The translations under genes and the position numbers were made by a program. From Arthrobacter echini (GTDB lineage: Bacteria > Actinomycetota > Actinomycetes > Actinomycetales > Micrococcaceae): a stretch of DNA of 64,000 nt. Positions 48,396 through 56,896 of the stretch are shown piece by piece. Position 1 is the stretch's first letter; each line of letters starts with the position of its first letter. The notes beneath the pieces are model-generated. The model ran no database searches, was not told the origin of the DNA, and saw only the letters and a list, made by a program, of their open reading frames with translations. The stretch is taken from contig NZ_VSLD01000004.1 in NCBI RefSeq assembly GCF_008107445.1, positions 124,001-188,000 on the forward strand, in the 5' to 3' direction.

Positions 48396-48411
48396 GATAA
48401 CGGGTGTTATC
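48396..48411. promoter_or_regulatory. Perfect inverted repeat upstream of the RM operon
   Basis: GATAAC-GGGT-GTTATC, 6-bp arms with a 4-bp spacer, lies 67 bases before the start of the HTH fusion gene in the divergent gap. It is AT-richer than the surroundings and could be an operator for the HTH protein. Confidence 0.5.
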
Positions 48412-48556
48412 GCAAGAGTGTGACGGTGCGACTCATTCGGCCGATAGGTTCCATCAGGTGACAGCCGGACGGTTCCGGCGTCACAGCAGCGGCGGCCCCG
48501 GCCCTGGGGGACCGGGTCCCGCCGCTGCCCGATCGTCGAGACACGAGGAGTACAGG

Positions 48557-49234
48557 ATGAGCACGACAGAGCCGGAGTCCGACGAGCAGTGGACCACCGG
48601 AGACCAGGACGATCAAGAGGCCGGCCCGGTCCGGAGGACTCGATCGAAGGGGCTCATTCTCGGTGCGCTCGCCGCACTCGCCCTCCTCGGAGGAGCTGTC
48701 GGTCTCGGGACGACCCTGCCGGATCCGACCATGAGCGACGCCTACCTGGAGCTCGAAGACGACAGGGACGAGCTGCGGGCAGAACGGGACGGACTCCAGG
48801 CCGAGTACAACGCCGTCGAGGGACAGTACGACGCCGTACGTGCCGACTACGACGCCCTCAGCGGCGACATCGAGGACCGTGAGGCCGAAGTGGCCGCTCG
48901 CGAGGCCGACGCCGAGGAAGCGGCCGCAGAGGTCGAGGCGGCCGAGGCGGCGGTGAAGAAACGCGAGGAAGCGATCACCGCGGCCGAGGACGCCAAAGCA
49001 GCCAGCACGATCAGCGACGGCATCTGGACCGTCGGGACCGACATCGAGCCCGGCACGTATCGTTCCGCCGCCGAGGTGGGCTCCAGCTGCTACTGGGGGA
49101 TCTACCGCAGCGGAAGCAACGGCGATGACATCATCGAGAACGACATCCCCGGCGGCGGCCGGCCCACCGTCACCCTCTCGGACGGTCAGGACTTCAATTC
49201 CACCCGCTGCGGCAGCTGGGAGAAGCAGTCCTGA
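48557..49234 (+). CDS. Membrane-anchored coiled-coil protein with C-terminal actinobacterial domain
   Basis: The 225-residue protein has a short acidic cytosolic N-terminus, one membrane helix ([20 protein letters not shown]), an outside coiled coil of ~100 residues ([20 protein letters not shown] to [13 protein letters not shown]) and a C-terminal domain: [48 protein letters not shown]. That last domain recurs in actinobacterial exported proteins; its two cysteines could form a disulfide. AGGAGTACAGG precedes the ATG. Function unknown. Confidence 0.8.
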   Translation: MSTTEPESDEQWTTGDQDDQEAGPVRRTRSKGLILGALAALALLGGAVGLGTTLPDPTMSDAYLELEDDRDELRAERDGLQAEYNAVEGQYDAVRADYDALSGDIEDREAEVAAREADAEEAAAEVEAAEAAVKKREEAITAAEDAKAASTISDGIWTVGTDIEPGTYRSAAEVGSSCYWGIYRSGSNGDDIIENDIPGGGRPTVTLSDGQDFNSTRCGSWEKQS

Positions 49235-49394
49235 CACAGCGTTAGCAACGAGCGGCGGAGCCCGACCCGTAAGGGCAGCAGAAGGCCAGCTTCATCCTGA
49301 CGGCGATCGATCCCCGGATCGAGGAATACGAGGCTGCCCACCGACGCTCCACCAGTGGAGCCATCGTTCCCCACCCCAACCGCAGGAGTCATCC

Positions 49395-50441
49395 ATGCCT
49401 ACGACCGTCAACGCCTACGCGGCACCCTCCGCCGGAGCAGACCTCATCCCGACCACCCTCGAACGCCGCAATGTCGGACCCGACGACGTGCTGATCGACA
49501 TCAAGTTCGCCGGCATCTGCCACTCGGACATCCACACCGTCCGCGGCGAATGGGGACCCCAGTCCTATCCGCTGACCCCGGGACACGAGATCGCCGGTCT
49601 CGTCGCCGAGGTCGGCTCGAACGTCAGCAAGTACGCGGTAGGCGACCGCGTCGGAGTGGGTTGCATGGTGAACTCCTGCGGCGAGTGCAAGAACTGCAAG
49701 GCAGGCGAGGAGCAGTACTGCCTCAAGGGCAACACCGGGACCTACGGCGCCGAGGACCGCGACGGCAGCATCACGCAGGGCGGGTACTCCACCCAGGTGG
49801 TAGTGACTCAGGACTTCGTCCTCGGCATCCCCGAAGGAATCGAGCTCGACGTCGCTGCGCCCCTCCTGTGCGCGGGCATCACCACGTTCTCGCCCCTGAA
49901 GCACTGGGGTGCAGGACCGGGCAAGAAGGTGGCCGTCATCGGTCTGGGCGGCCTCGGCCACATGGCCGTGAAGCAGGCGGCCGCGATGGGCGCCGAGGTC
50001 ACGGTACTTTCGCAGTCCCTGAAGAAGCAGGAGGACGGGCTGCGCCTCGGCGCGAAGCACTACTACGCGACGAGCGACGAGAACACCTTCAGCGATCTTG
50101 CCGGGTCCTTCGATCTGATCATCAACACCGTCAGTGCCTCGATCCCGATCAGCGACTATCTGGGTCTGCTGACCCTCGACGGCGCACTGGTGAGCGTGGG
50201 CGCCCCGCCCGAGCCGCTGCCGGTCAACGCCTTCGCCCTCATCGGCGGGCGACGCTCCTTCGCCGGATCCCTGATCGGTGGCATCCGGGAGACGCAGGAG
50301 ATGCTGGACTTCTGTGCCGAGCACCACCTCGGCTCGGAGGTCGAGGTCATCTCCGCCGACAAGATCAACGAGGCCTACGAGCGCGTGATGGCCTCCGACG
50401 TCCGCTACCGCTTCGTGATCGATACCGCGACACTGAACTGA
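49395..50441 (+). CDS. NADP-dependent zinc alcohol dehydrogenase, YahK/CAD type
   Basis: The 348-residue protein is close to the YahK/AdhC aldehyde reductases: [30 protein letters not shown], structural zinc loop [17 protein letters not shown], and cofactor site [21 protein letters not shown] with Ser in the specificity strand (VLSQSLKK), which fits NADPH. It should reduce aldehydes broadly. GCAGGAG precedes the ATG. It reads alone; 160 bases upstream are non-coding with no clear signal. Confidence 0.92.
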   Translation: MPTTVNAYAAPSAGADLIPTTLERRNVGPDDVLIDIKFAGICHSDIHTVRGEWGPQSYPLTPGHEIAGLVAEVGSNVSKYAVGDRVGVGCMVNSCGECKNCKAGEEQYCLKGNTGTYGAEDRDGSITQGGYSTQVVVTQDFVLGIPEGIELDVAAPLLCAGITTFSPLKHWGAGPGKKVAVIGLGGLGHMAVKQAAAMGAEVTVLSQSLKKQEDGLRLGAKHYYATSDENTFSDLAGSFDLIINTVSASIPISDYLGLLTLDGALVSVGAPPEPLPVNAFALIGGRRSFAGSLIGGIRETQEMLDFCAEHHLGSEVEVISADKINEAYERVMASDVRYRFVIDTATLN

Positions 50442-50444
50442 TCC

Positions 50445-50810
50445 TCAGCCCTCGGGCCGGAGATTTGTCGCGGCCCGGCTGCCCACCTTCGCTCCGTACA
50501 GCACGAAGCCGAGGAGGGCAGCCGCTCCGGCCAGGACCGCCGTCGTGACAACGGCCAGTGGGACCGGCAGAACCGCGGGGATCGCGCTGACGATCGCACA
50601 CCAGCCTGCAACGACGGTCGGTCGCTTCGCCGCCCGATGGGCGACGAGCCAGGCGTCGTCGCTCGCCATGGTCGACGGGAGCCGGATGCCGGCGATGGGG
50701 TTCCTTCCCAGCCGACCACTGGCGGCGGCACCGGCCATCCAGAGGACCAACGCTCCCGCTCCCACCATGACGACAGCCAGAACAGCTCGTGCGACAAGAT
50801 CCTCGTCCAT
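50445..50810 (-). CDS. SdpI-family membrane protein
   Basis: The 121-residue protein has three membrane helices (LAVVMVGAGALVLWMAGAAA, VAGWCAIVSAIPAVLPVPLA, VLAGAAALLGFVLYG) and the SdpI-type loop GRNPIAGIRLPSTMASDDAW followed by AHRAA. B. subtilis SdpI is an immunity/signalling protein against toxin SdpC; most family members are of unknown role. It is convergent with the alcohol dehydrogenase, 3 bases between stops, and divergent from the CPBP gene. Confidence 0.8.
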   Translation of the reverse strand: MDEDLVARAVLAVVMVGAGALVLWMAGAAASGRLGRNPIAGIRLPSTMASDDAWLVAHRAAKRPTVVAGWCAIVSAIPAVLPVPLAVVTTAVLAGAAALLGFVLYGAKVGSRAATNLRPEG

Positions 50811-50939
50811 GAGGGCACCGTAGCAAGGCGGAAGCTTGTCGGGTTCACAGGTCCTTGTGACACGCCGACTGGCCGACGGCTACAACGGGTAGCGTGGCAG
50901 CACCAGGACTGGCGTGGACCACCGGAGAGGCGTGATCAG

Positions 50940-51815
50940 GTGAAGCAGCAATCCCGCCCGGCCACCGGCGGCACCGTGCGGGGGAGGGGTGACGCCGCAG
51001 CGGAGGCCTGGAAGCCCGGCTCGTGGACCACCCTTTCACCCGAGCTGCTGCCCGCCGCCCTGGTGTCCCTTGCCGGTTACCTGCTGCTGGTACTCCATCA
51101 AGCCGTCCTGGGGTACGGGATCCTCGTGGTTGCGCTGGGTATCGCCGCCGCCGTCTCGATGGCGTTCTTCCGCGACCTGCTCCTGATCGCCTTCGGGCTG
51201 ACCGTGATGAGTCTGGTACCCATCAGCACCGATATCGGCCTCGACCATATGGGCATCATGGGAGCGGCCATGATCCTCGCCGTCGGCGTCCCCTACACGA
51301 TCTCCCGCTTCGCCTATCGGGATCACGCCGTCAGCTTCCCCCTCCGCACCGGCAAGCGCTGGAGCCGGACCGAGAAGTGGTACCTGCCCGTCGTCGTCGT
51401 GATCGGGTACGCCCTGCTACCGGGTTACATGCTCGGGACGGGCGTGTACACGAACTGGCCGGCAGCGTCGGAGCCGGCGGAGATCGCCCGCCTGTTCGTC
51501 GGCACCAACGGCCTGGGTATCTGGGACGAACTGTTCTTCATCTGCACCGTGTTCGTCCTGCTGCGCCGCCACCTGCCGATGGTGCAGGCGAACCTGCTGC
51601 AGGCCGTCCTCTTCACGTCCTTCCTCTGGGAGCTCGGCTTCCACGCGTGGGCACCGCTGTTCATCTTCCCGTTCGCACTCCTGCAAGCCTTCATCTTCGC
51701 GCGGACCCGGTCGCTCTCCTACATCATCTGCGTCCACCTCCTGTTCGACTTCGTGCTGTTCCTCGTCCTCATCCATGCGCACAACCGTGCGTGGATCGAC
51801 ATCTTCATCTACTGA
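50940..51815 (+). CDS. CPBP-type (Abi) intramembrane protease homologue, degenerate
   Basis: The 291-residue protein has about eight membrane helices. The region GIWDELFFICTVFVLLRR stands where CPBP proteases have EExxxR, and CVHLLFDF fits the later HxxxD/N motif; WELGFHAW carries the middle histidine. The first Glu is Asp and the Arg is missing from its usual place, so peptidase activity is doubtful. The GTG at 50940 is the best start (GGAGAGG upstream). It ends one base before the next gene. Confidence 0.75.
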   Translation: MKQQSRPATGGTVRGRGDAAAEAWKPGSWTTLSPELLPAALVSLAGYLLLVLHQAVLGYGILVVALGIAAAVSMAFFRDLLLIAFGLTVMSLVPISTDIGLDHMGIMGAAMILAVGVPYTISRFAYRDHAVSFPLRTGKRWSRTEKWYLPVVVVIGYALLPGYMLGTGVYTNWPAASEPAEIARLFVGTNGLGIWDELFFICTVFVLLRRHLPMVQANLLQAVLFTSFLWELGFHAWAPLFIFPFALLQAFIFARTRSLSYIICVHLLFDFVLFLVLIHAHNRAWIDIFIY

Positions 51816-51816
51816 C

Positions 51817-52320
51817 GTGGACATCCCGAGCGTCGCCGCCTTCATCGACGCAGCCCTGCAGTACGAGAGCTCCTGGGAGCGCGCTGAGGACCACGAGCTG
51901 CTCCACGGCGGCGGCCTGGAGTACTACGGCGCATCGGTCGGCGCCATCCGCGGCACACTCCGGAACGCCCGGCGCCGCTACCCGGATCTCAGGCACGACG
52001 ACGTCGTCCGCCTCGCGTCCGAGCTGTGGTCACGGCCGGTCTTCGAGCGCCGACTCACTGCGGTGGTCCTGCTGCAGTCGTCCGCCCAGTTGCTGCGCCA
52101 CACGGATCTGACCCGGATCGAAGGTTTCCTCCGGACGGCCGGGCTGCCATATCTGGAGGACGCGCTCGCCCTCGACGTCGTCGCGCCCCTCATGGAGCAG
52201 CTGTCCGGGCAGGAGGCCGCCCGTGCGCGCGTGGTCCTCGAGCGATGGGCTGGCGGCGACAGCATGCCGCTGCAGCGCGCGGCTGTCCGAGCCGCTACCG
52301 GACGTCGATCGAGCGGATGA
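51817..52320 (+). CDS. AlkD-like DNA alkylation repair protein, C-terminally truncated
   Basis: The 167-residue HEAT-like helical protein matches the first two thirds of the AlkC/AlkD family: YYGASVGAIRGTLRNARR, VVRLASELWSRPVFERRL, LLQSSAQLL, DALALDVVAPLM, VVLERWAGGDSM. Complete AlkD-like proteins run ~220-235 residues; here the chain ends at LQRAAVRAATGRRSSG, where W-x-R-R and several more helices would follow. Its last 26 bases overlap the end of the convergent glycosyltransferase gene. Probably not functional as a glycosylase. An ATG at 51775 is an alternative start. Confidence 0.65.
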   Translation: MDIPSVAAFIDAALQYESSWERAEDHELLHGGGLEYYGASVGAIRGTLRNARRRYPDLRHDDVVRLASELWSRPVFERRLTAVVLLQSSAQLLRHTDLTRIEGFLRTAGLPYLEDALALDVVAPLMEQLSGQEAARARVVLERWAGGDSMPLQRAAVRAATGRRSSG

Positions 52321-53089
52321 GGCGGCCACGCAGCGCCGGAACGAGATGGTGGACCCCCATCATGCCTATGCCGTAGCGGCGTACCCGGCGCATCGACGTC
52401 GCGACCCTGAGACGGGGATCGATCCGCACCGCACCCGAGCCGAACCGGCGTGCGATCGCCACGGAGAAGTCGATGTCCTCGTCGCGCTGGTCGATGGCGG
52501 TCCGGGCGATCCCTCCGGTCGCGAGATAGGCCGAGGAGCGCACGGCCATGTTGTGACCCGCGACGAAGCGCAGATAGGTCGCGTCCACATGCTTGGCGGC
52601 CATCATGATCCGCAGCAGCACCAGGGCGCCCGGCATGAGCAGGTCATCGCCCCAGCGGTAGTACCTGTCGCGCAGCGGCACGCTCGTACCGCCGGCCAGC
52701 TGGACGTGGGGGTGATCGTGGAACAGGGTGCAGATCCGGGCGGCCCAGTCCTCGGCCGGTTCGCTGTCGCCGTCGGTGCGTGCCACCAGCTCGTGACCGT
52801 CCGCGATCGCGGCGCGGAACCCGGTGTCGCTCGCGGCCCCGGTACCCTTCTGCTGCTCGCTCAGCACCGTGAGATCGAGGTCCGGGTGCTCCGCCGCGAC
52901 AGCGTGGACGCGCTGGAGCGTGTCGTCCGTGGACCCGTTGTCGACCACGTAGATGCTCAGTCCGGCACCCTCGTGCTGCCGGCGGAGTGAGTCGAGGGTG
53001 CGGGTGACCTCGGGTTCGTTGAAGACGGGGACGACGACGGCGAGCCGCTGGATCACTGCCGGTTCCCCTTCTGCTGCGGTTCGGGACAC
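52295..53089 (-). CDS. Glycosyltransferase, family 2 (GT-A)
   Basis: The 264-residue protein has the GT2 fold: AVVVPVFNEPEVTRTLDSL, YVVDNGSTDDTLQRV, KGTGAASDTGFRAA, the metal-binding RTDGDSEPAEDW and DQRDEDIDFSVA. No membrane segment is convincing, so it should act in the cytosol on a membrane-bound or soluble acceptor, transferring sugar from a nucleotide donor. GTG start at 53089. The neighbours give no hint of pathway. Confidence 0.88.
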   Translation of the reverse strand: MSRTAAEGEPAVIQRLAVVVPVFNEPEVTRTLDSLRRQHEGAGLSIYVVDNGSTDDTLQRVHAVAAEHPDLDLTVLSEQQKGTGAASDTGFRAAIADGHELVARTDGDSEPAEDWAARICTLFHDHPHVQLAGGTSVPLRDRYYRWGDDLLMPGALVLLRIMMAAKHVDATYLRFVAGHNMAVRSSAYLATGGIARTAIDQRDEDIDFSVAIARRFGSGAVRIDPRLRVATSMRRVRRYGIGMMGVHHLVPALRGRLIRSIDVR

Positions 53090-53140
53090 TCACGGGAGCT
53101 CATGGAGCAACCATAGGCCGGTCCCGATGGGGTCCGCCCG

Positions 53141-53998
53141 TCATGTCCAGTGCGCCGGGGCGGTGAGCCGGGCAGGTAGCCGTGTCCGGGCGTTCCCGGC
53201 GGCCGCGGCGAGCTGCATGGGGGTGAGGAAGAGCGCCGACGAGAGATCCGCACCGTGGAGTCCGGCATCGCGCAGATCCGCGCCCAGCAGATCCACCCCG
53301 CGCAGATCGGCTCCGGCCAGATCCGCCGCGATCAGATATGCGCCCCGCAGGTCGGCGCCCCGTAGATCACGTCCGGCGAGATCCGCGCCGAGGAGGTCGG
53401 CCCCCGGGACCAGGCGTCGGGGGAGTCGCACGCCGTCGGCCCCTGCACGGACGCCGGCACTCACCGCGCCCAGCGCGGGGCCAATGCGCTGCCGGAGTTC
53501 GCCGAGATCGACGACGGCGAGACCCGCCGGGTCCCGCTGCGACAGCTCGACCGTTTCCGCCAGCAACGCCGCAAGCGCTGCCCGCGTGTCCGCCGTCACG
53601 GCCGGTGTCGCGTCCGCGAGCCGATGGGCCTCGTCGAGGTACCAGAGCACCTCGTGCAGTTGACGGACCACCGGGAAGGCCGAGAACATCGCCGGACGCA
53701 CCTCGGGATACTCGGTCCAGCTCCGCCCACCGAAGGTCTGCTGTGCCACCTGCTGCCCGGCGCCGAAACAATCGAACACGGTGCAGCCCCGGTATCCCCT
53801 GACACGAAGTTCGGCGTGGATGGTGCAGCTGAAATCCGCGGCCAGGTTCTGGCACGCCTGTCCGGCAGGCTTGTCATGCCCGAAATCGCTCGATCGCTCG
53901 AAGCCGAGCGCCGAGCAGCACAGCGCGAAACACCGCGAGCAGTCCGCCGTCAGGGGGACATCGGGGCGTCCGGTGAGATGGAGCGGGACGACGGCCAC
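53141..53998 (-). CDS. Cysteine-cluster plus pentapeptide-repeat protein
   Basis: The 285-residue protein has an N-terminal YkgJ-like cysteine cluster (DCSRCFALCCSALGF, ACQNL, SCTIHAEL, GCTVFDCFG), which probably binds metal, a helical middle, and at ~195-260 a run of about twelve pentapeptide repeats of A(D/N)LxG type (ADLLGADLAGRDLRGADLRG). Such repeats fold into a right-handed beta helix; some mimic DNA and protect gyrase. The combination is unusual but found in other actinobacteria. It reads with the upstream MFS gene, with 4 bases between them, which may mean it helps resistance. Confidence 0.82.
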   Translation of the reverse strand: MAVVPLHLTGRPDVPLTADCSRCFALCCSALGFERSSDFGHDKPAGQACQNLAADFSCTIHAELRVRGYRGCTVFDCFGAGQQVAQQTFGGRSWTEYPEVRPAMFSAFPVVRQLHEVLWYLDEAHRLADATPAVTADTRAALAALLAETVELSQRDPAGLAVVDLGELRQRIGPALGAVSAGVRAGADGVRLPRRLVPGADLLGADLAGRDLRGADLRGAYLIAADLAGADLRGVDLLGADLRDAGLHGADLSSALFLTPMQLAAAAGNARTRLPARLTAPAHWT

Positions 53999-54002
53999 GC
54001 CG

Positions 54003-55508
54003 CTAGACCGCGGCAGGTTCGTCGTCGGTCTCCTGCGGTGCGCGGATGAAGAACGATGCCACGACCGCCAGCAGGAAGATGAAGGCGCCGTACAGGAAGG
54101 CCGCGCGGACGCCTCCGGCCATCGCCGCTGCGGTACCGGTACCCTCCCCGGCCAGGACGGTGCTCTGGATGGTCAGCACGGAGATGAACAGTGCGGTGCC
54201 GGCCGCGCCCGCCAGCTGCTGCACCGTGCCGAAGACGGCACTGCCGTGGGAGTAGAGCGTGGGCTTCACCGAGCCGAGGGCCGAGGTCAGCAGTGGGGTG
54301 AAGATCAGGGCCAGGCCGATGCTCAGGAACACATGGGCCACGAGGACCAGCAGGATCGGCGTCGTCTCCGTCACCTGCGTCAGTGACCAGAAGACGGCGC
54401 TGACGACGAGGGTGCCCGGTACGAGGAGGACGCGGGGGCCACGGCGATCGTAGATGCGCCCCACGACCGGTCCGAGCAGCCCCATGGTCAGTCCACCGGG
54501 CAGCAGGACCAGACCCGATACGAACGGGGTCATGCCGAGCACGTTCTGCACGTAGATCGGAAGCAGGATGATCGTCCCGAAGAGGGCCATCATCGCGATG
54601 GCGATCGTGACGATCGAGATGGTGAAGTTCACCGAGCTGAACACGCGCAGGTCGAGCAGTGCGGCGTCGCGCTTCTGCAGGCGCAGCTGGCGCAGGACGA
54701 ACAGACCCAGGAAGAGGACGCCGAGGGCGAGCGGCAGCCACGGCGGCAAGGTACTTCCTGCGGAGGCCGCACCCAGCTGGCTGAGGCCGTACACGATGCC
54801 GCCGAACGCCAGCGCGGACAGCACGACCGAGACCAGGTCGATGGCGGAGGCACGCGGTGTGGTCACGTTCTGCATCTTGACGGCGCCGATGACCAGCATG
54901 ACGAGGCCGATCGGGAGGACCAGCCAGAACATCCAGCGCCAGTCGAGCACGCTGAGGATTGCACCGGAGATGGTGGGGCCGAGGGCGGGTGCAACGGAGA
55001 TGACGATCGAGATGTTGCCCATGATCCTGCCGCGCGACGTCCGCGGGACGAGATTCAGGACGGTGGTCATGAGCAGGGGCATCATGATGGCCGTACCGCC
55101 GGCCTGGACCACGCGCCCGACGACGAGCACGCCGAACCCCGGGGCCAGTGCGGCGATCAGCGTCCCGAGGCTAAAGAGGCTCATCGCGGTCAGGAACACC
55201 GGCCGGGTGTCGAAGCGCTGGAGGAGGAAGCCCGTCACGGGGATCACCACGGCCATGGTCAGCAGGAACGCGGTGGTGAGCCACTGTCCGGCTCCCACCG
55301 TGATGCCCAGGTCCCTGACGAGGCTCGGGATCGCGACGCCCATGATGGTCTCGTTGAGGATCACCACGAACGCCGAGACCATCAGGACCCCGATGACGAG
55401 CTTGTCGCGGGCAGGGAGCCTGCCCTGCTCATCGGAGGTTGTGAGCCTCTGGTCGGCCTTCTCGGGAGGAGCTGCGTCGGAGACGCGGGAGGTGGTGCGC
55501 TGGGTCAT
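54003..55508 (-). CDS. MFS drug exporter, DHA2 (EmrB/QacA) family
   Basis: The 501-residue transporter has 14 predicted membrane helices. Motif A-like and DHA2 motif C segments are visible: LNETIMGVAIPSLVRDLGI, WLTTAFLLTMAVVIPVTGFL, GRVVQAGGTAIMMPLL, and APALGPTISGAIL. It should export hydrophobic cations or antibiotics against protons. The ATG at 55508 fits better than one 36 bases upstream because family members begin near MTQ. It lies in front of the pentapeptide gene on the same strand. Confidence 0.92.
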   Translation of the reverse strand: MTQRTTSRVSDAAPPEKADQRLTTSDEQGRLPARDKLVIGVLMVSAFVVILNETIMGVAIPSLVRDLGITVGAGQWLTTAFLLTMAVVIPVTGFLLQRFDTRPVFLTAMSLFSLGTLIAALAPGFGVLVVGRVVQAGGTAIMMPLLMTTVLNLVPRTSRGRIMGNISIVISVAPALGPTISGAILSVLDWRWMFWLVLPIGLVMLVIGAVKMQNVTTPRASAIDLVSVVLSALAFGGIVYGLSQLGAASAGSTLPPWLPLALGVLFLGLFVLRQLRLQKRDAALLDLRVFSSVNFTISIVTIAIAMMALFGTIILLPIYVQNVLGMTPFVSGLVLLPGGLTMGLLGPVVGRIYDRRGPRVLLVPGTLVVSAVFWSLTQVTETTPILLVLVAHVFLSIGLALIFTPLLTSALGSVKPTLYSHGSAVFGTVQQLAGAAGTALFISVLTIQSTVLAGEGTGTAAAMAGGVRAAFLYGAFIFLLAVVASFFIRAPQETDDEPAAV

Positions 55509-55692
55509 GGTGGTTCCGCTCGGGTTGCTCTGGTGCGTGGGCACAGGCAGTGTTCCGCCCGGCGTCGAAGATGGTGGTGCCGCTCGAACGATGGGGGTCG
55601 GCGGCTTGCTCTCAGTCGAGAACCCCCGAAAGACCGACTCTATTCCACTAGCATGGGGCTTTCCCCGGCTTCACCGACGAAGGAGATTCTCC

Positions 55693-56469
55693 GTGCCTGA
55701 TTCTTTCTACCGCGACCTCGGCGGCGGAAGGTTCGAGTCCACCGTCCACGCCCAGGGCGCATGGAATCCCGCCGAGCAGCACATGGCACCCATCTCCGGG
55801 CTCCTCACGCACTGCCTGCTCGAGTGCGAGCCGCGCGAGGGGATGCAGTTGAGCCGGGTGAGTTTCGACATCCTCGGCATGATCCCCGGTGGGGAGTTCG
55901 AGGTGACCACCGCCGTCGTGCGCCCCGGGCGGACCATCGAGCTGCTCGAGGCGCGGATGGAATCGGGCGGCCGGACGGCCATCGTGGCCCGGGCATGGAG
56001 GCTCAGTACACAGGACACGACCGCTGTCGCCGCGGTGGAGGACCCACGGATGCCCGGTCCCGAGGAGGCGGGGCCGCACGAGGGCATGACGGCCTGGCCC
56101 GGCGGTTACATCCGATCGCTCGAGGTGCGGGTTCTTCCCGGTCTGCGGCCAGGGCGCGGGCAGGTGTGGCTCCGGAACCCCTACCCGTTGCTCGACACCG
56201 GGCCGGTGGCCGACGTGGTGCGGCTGGTCGGCATGATGGACGCGGCCAACGGCATCGCGTCGAGGGTCCCGCCGGGAGGCGACAGCTGGATGTTCCCCAA
56301 CGTCGATCTCCAGATCCACCTCCACCGCATGCCGCGTGGGGAGTGGCTCGGACTGGACACGCGGGTGACTTTCGGGGAGAGCGGTGTGGGGCTCACCTCG
56401 AGCGTGGTCCACGATCTCGACGGGCCGTTCGGGCGGCTCGAGCAGATCCTGACGGTCCGGAAGCTCTGA
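55693..56469 (+). CDS. Acyl-CoA thioesterase-like (double hotdog) protein
   Basis: The 258-residue protein resembles TesB-like double-hotdog thioesterases of actinobacteria: FESTVHAQGAWNPAEQHMAP, GLLTHCLLECEP, LSRVSFDILGMIPGGEFEV early, and WMFPNVDLQIHLHRMPRGEW then RVTFGESGVGLTSSVVHDLDG late. The second hotdog's conserved Asp/Thr/Gln triad residues are in part visible. GTG start at 55693 after AAGGAG. DUF427 and an aldo/keto reductase follow on the same strand. Confidence 0.82.
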   Translation: MPDSFYRDLGGGRFESTVHAQGAWNPAEQHMAPISGLLTHCLLECEPREGMQLSRVSFDILGMIPGGEFEVTTAVVRPGRTIELLEARMESGGRTAIVARAWRLSTQDTTAVAAVEDPRMPGPEEAGPHEGMTAWPGGYIRSLEVRVLPGLRPGRGQVWLRNPYPLLDTGPVADVVRLVGMMDAANGIASRVPPGGDSWMFPNVDLQIHLHRMPRGEWLGLDTRVTFGESGVGLTSSVVHDLDGPFGRLEQILTVRKL

Positions 56470-56562
56470 CGGCCGCTCGAGGGGGCGGCCGCGGAATGGG
56501 TCGGCGCACCCGGGAGTTGGAGCAGGTACAGGCACGCCCGTGAACAACGAGGAGAGGACATC

Positions 56563-56847
56563 ATGACAACAGCACACTGGAACGACACGGTCATCGCGGA
56601 GTCGGACGAGACCGTGATGGTCGAGGGGAACCACTACTTCCCGTCGGAGTCCATCTCGGAGGAGTTCTTCACGCAGACCGAGCAGCAGACGGTCTGCCCG
56701 TGGAAGGGCACGGCGAGCTACTTCACCCTCGACGTCGACGGCGAACAGAACCGCGACGCCGCGTGGAGCTACCTGGAGCCGAAGGAAGCGGCGGAGAACA
56801 TCCGCGGCCACTACGCGTTCTGGAAGGGCGTGACGATCACCGACTGA
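56563..56847 (+). CDS. DUF427 domain protein
   Basis: The 94-residue protein shows the DUF427 core: VIAESDETVMVEGNHYFP, CPWKGTASYFTL and EAAENIRGHYAFWKGV. This small beta-tent family is widespread; its conserved Trp/Lys/Tyr pocket suggests ligand binding, but no reaction is known. GAGGAGAGGACATC precedes the ATG. It lies 49 bases before the aldo/keto reductase gene, probably in one operon. Confidence 0.92.
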   Translation: MTTAHWNDTVIAESDETVMVEGNHYFPSESISEEFFTQTEQQTVCPWKGTASYFTLDVDGEQNRDAAWSYLEPKEAAENIRGHYAFWKGVTITD

Positions 56848-56896
56848 CCACGCGACGAGGCGAAGCAGACGGCGGCACCCGGACGAAGGAGCACTT

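Noticed and set aside
44864-48397. A 1177-codon open frame on the plus strand opposite hsdM and the fusion gene.
   Set aside because: Same reason: composition typical of antisense frames, no domain, and hsdM on the other strand is certain.
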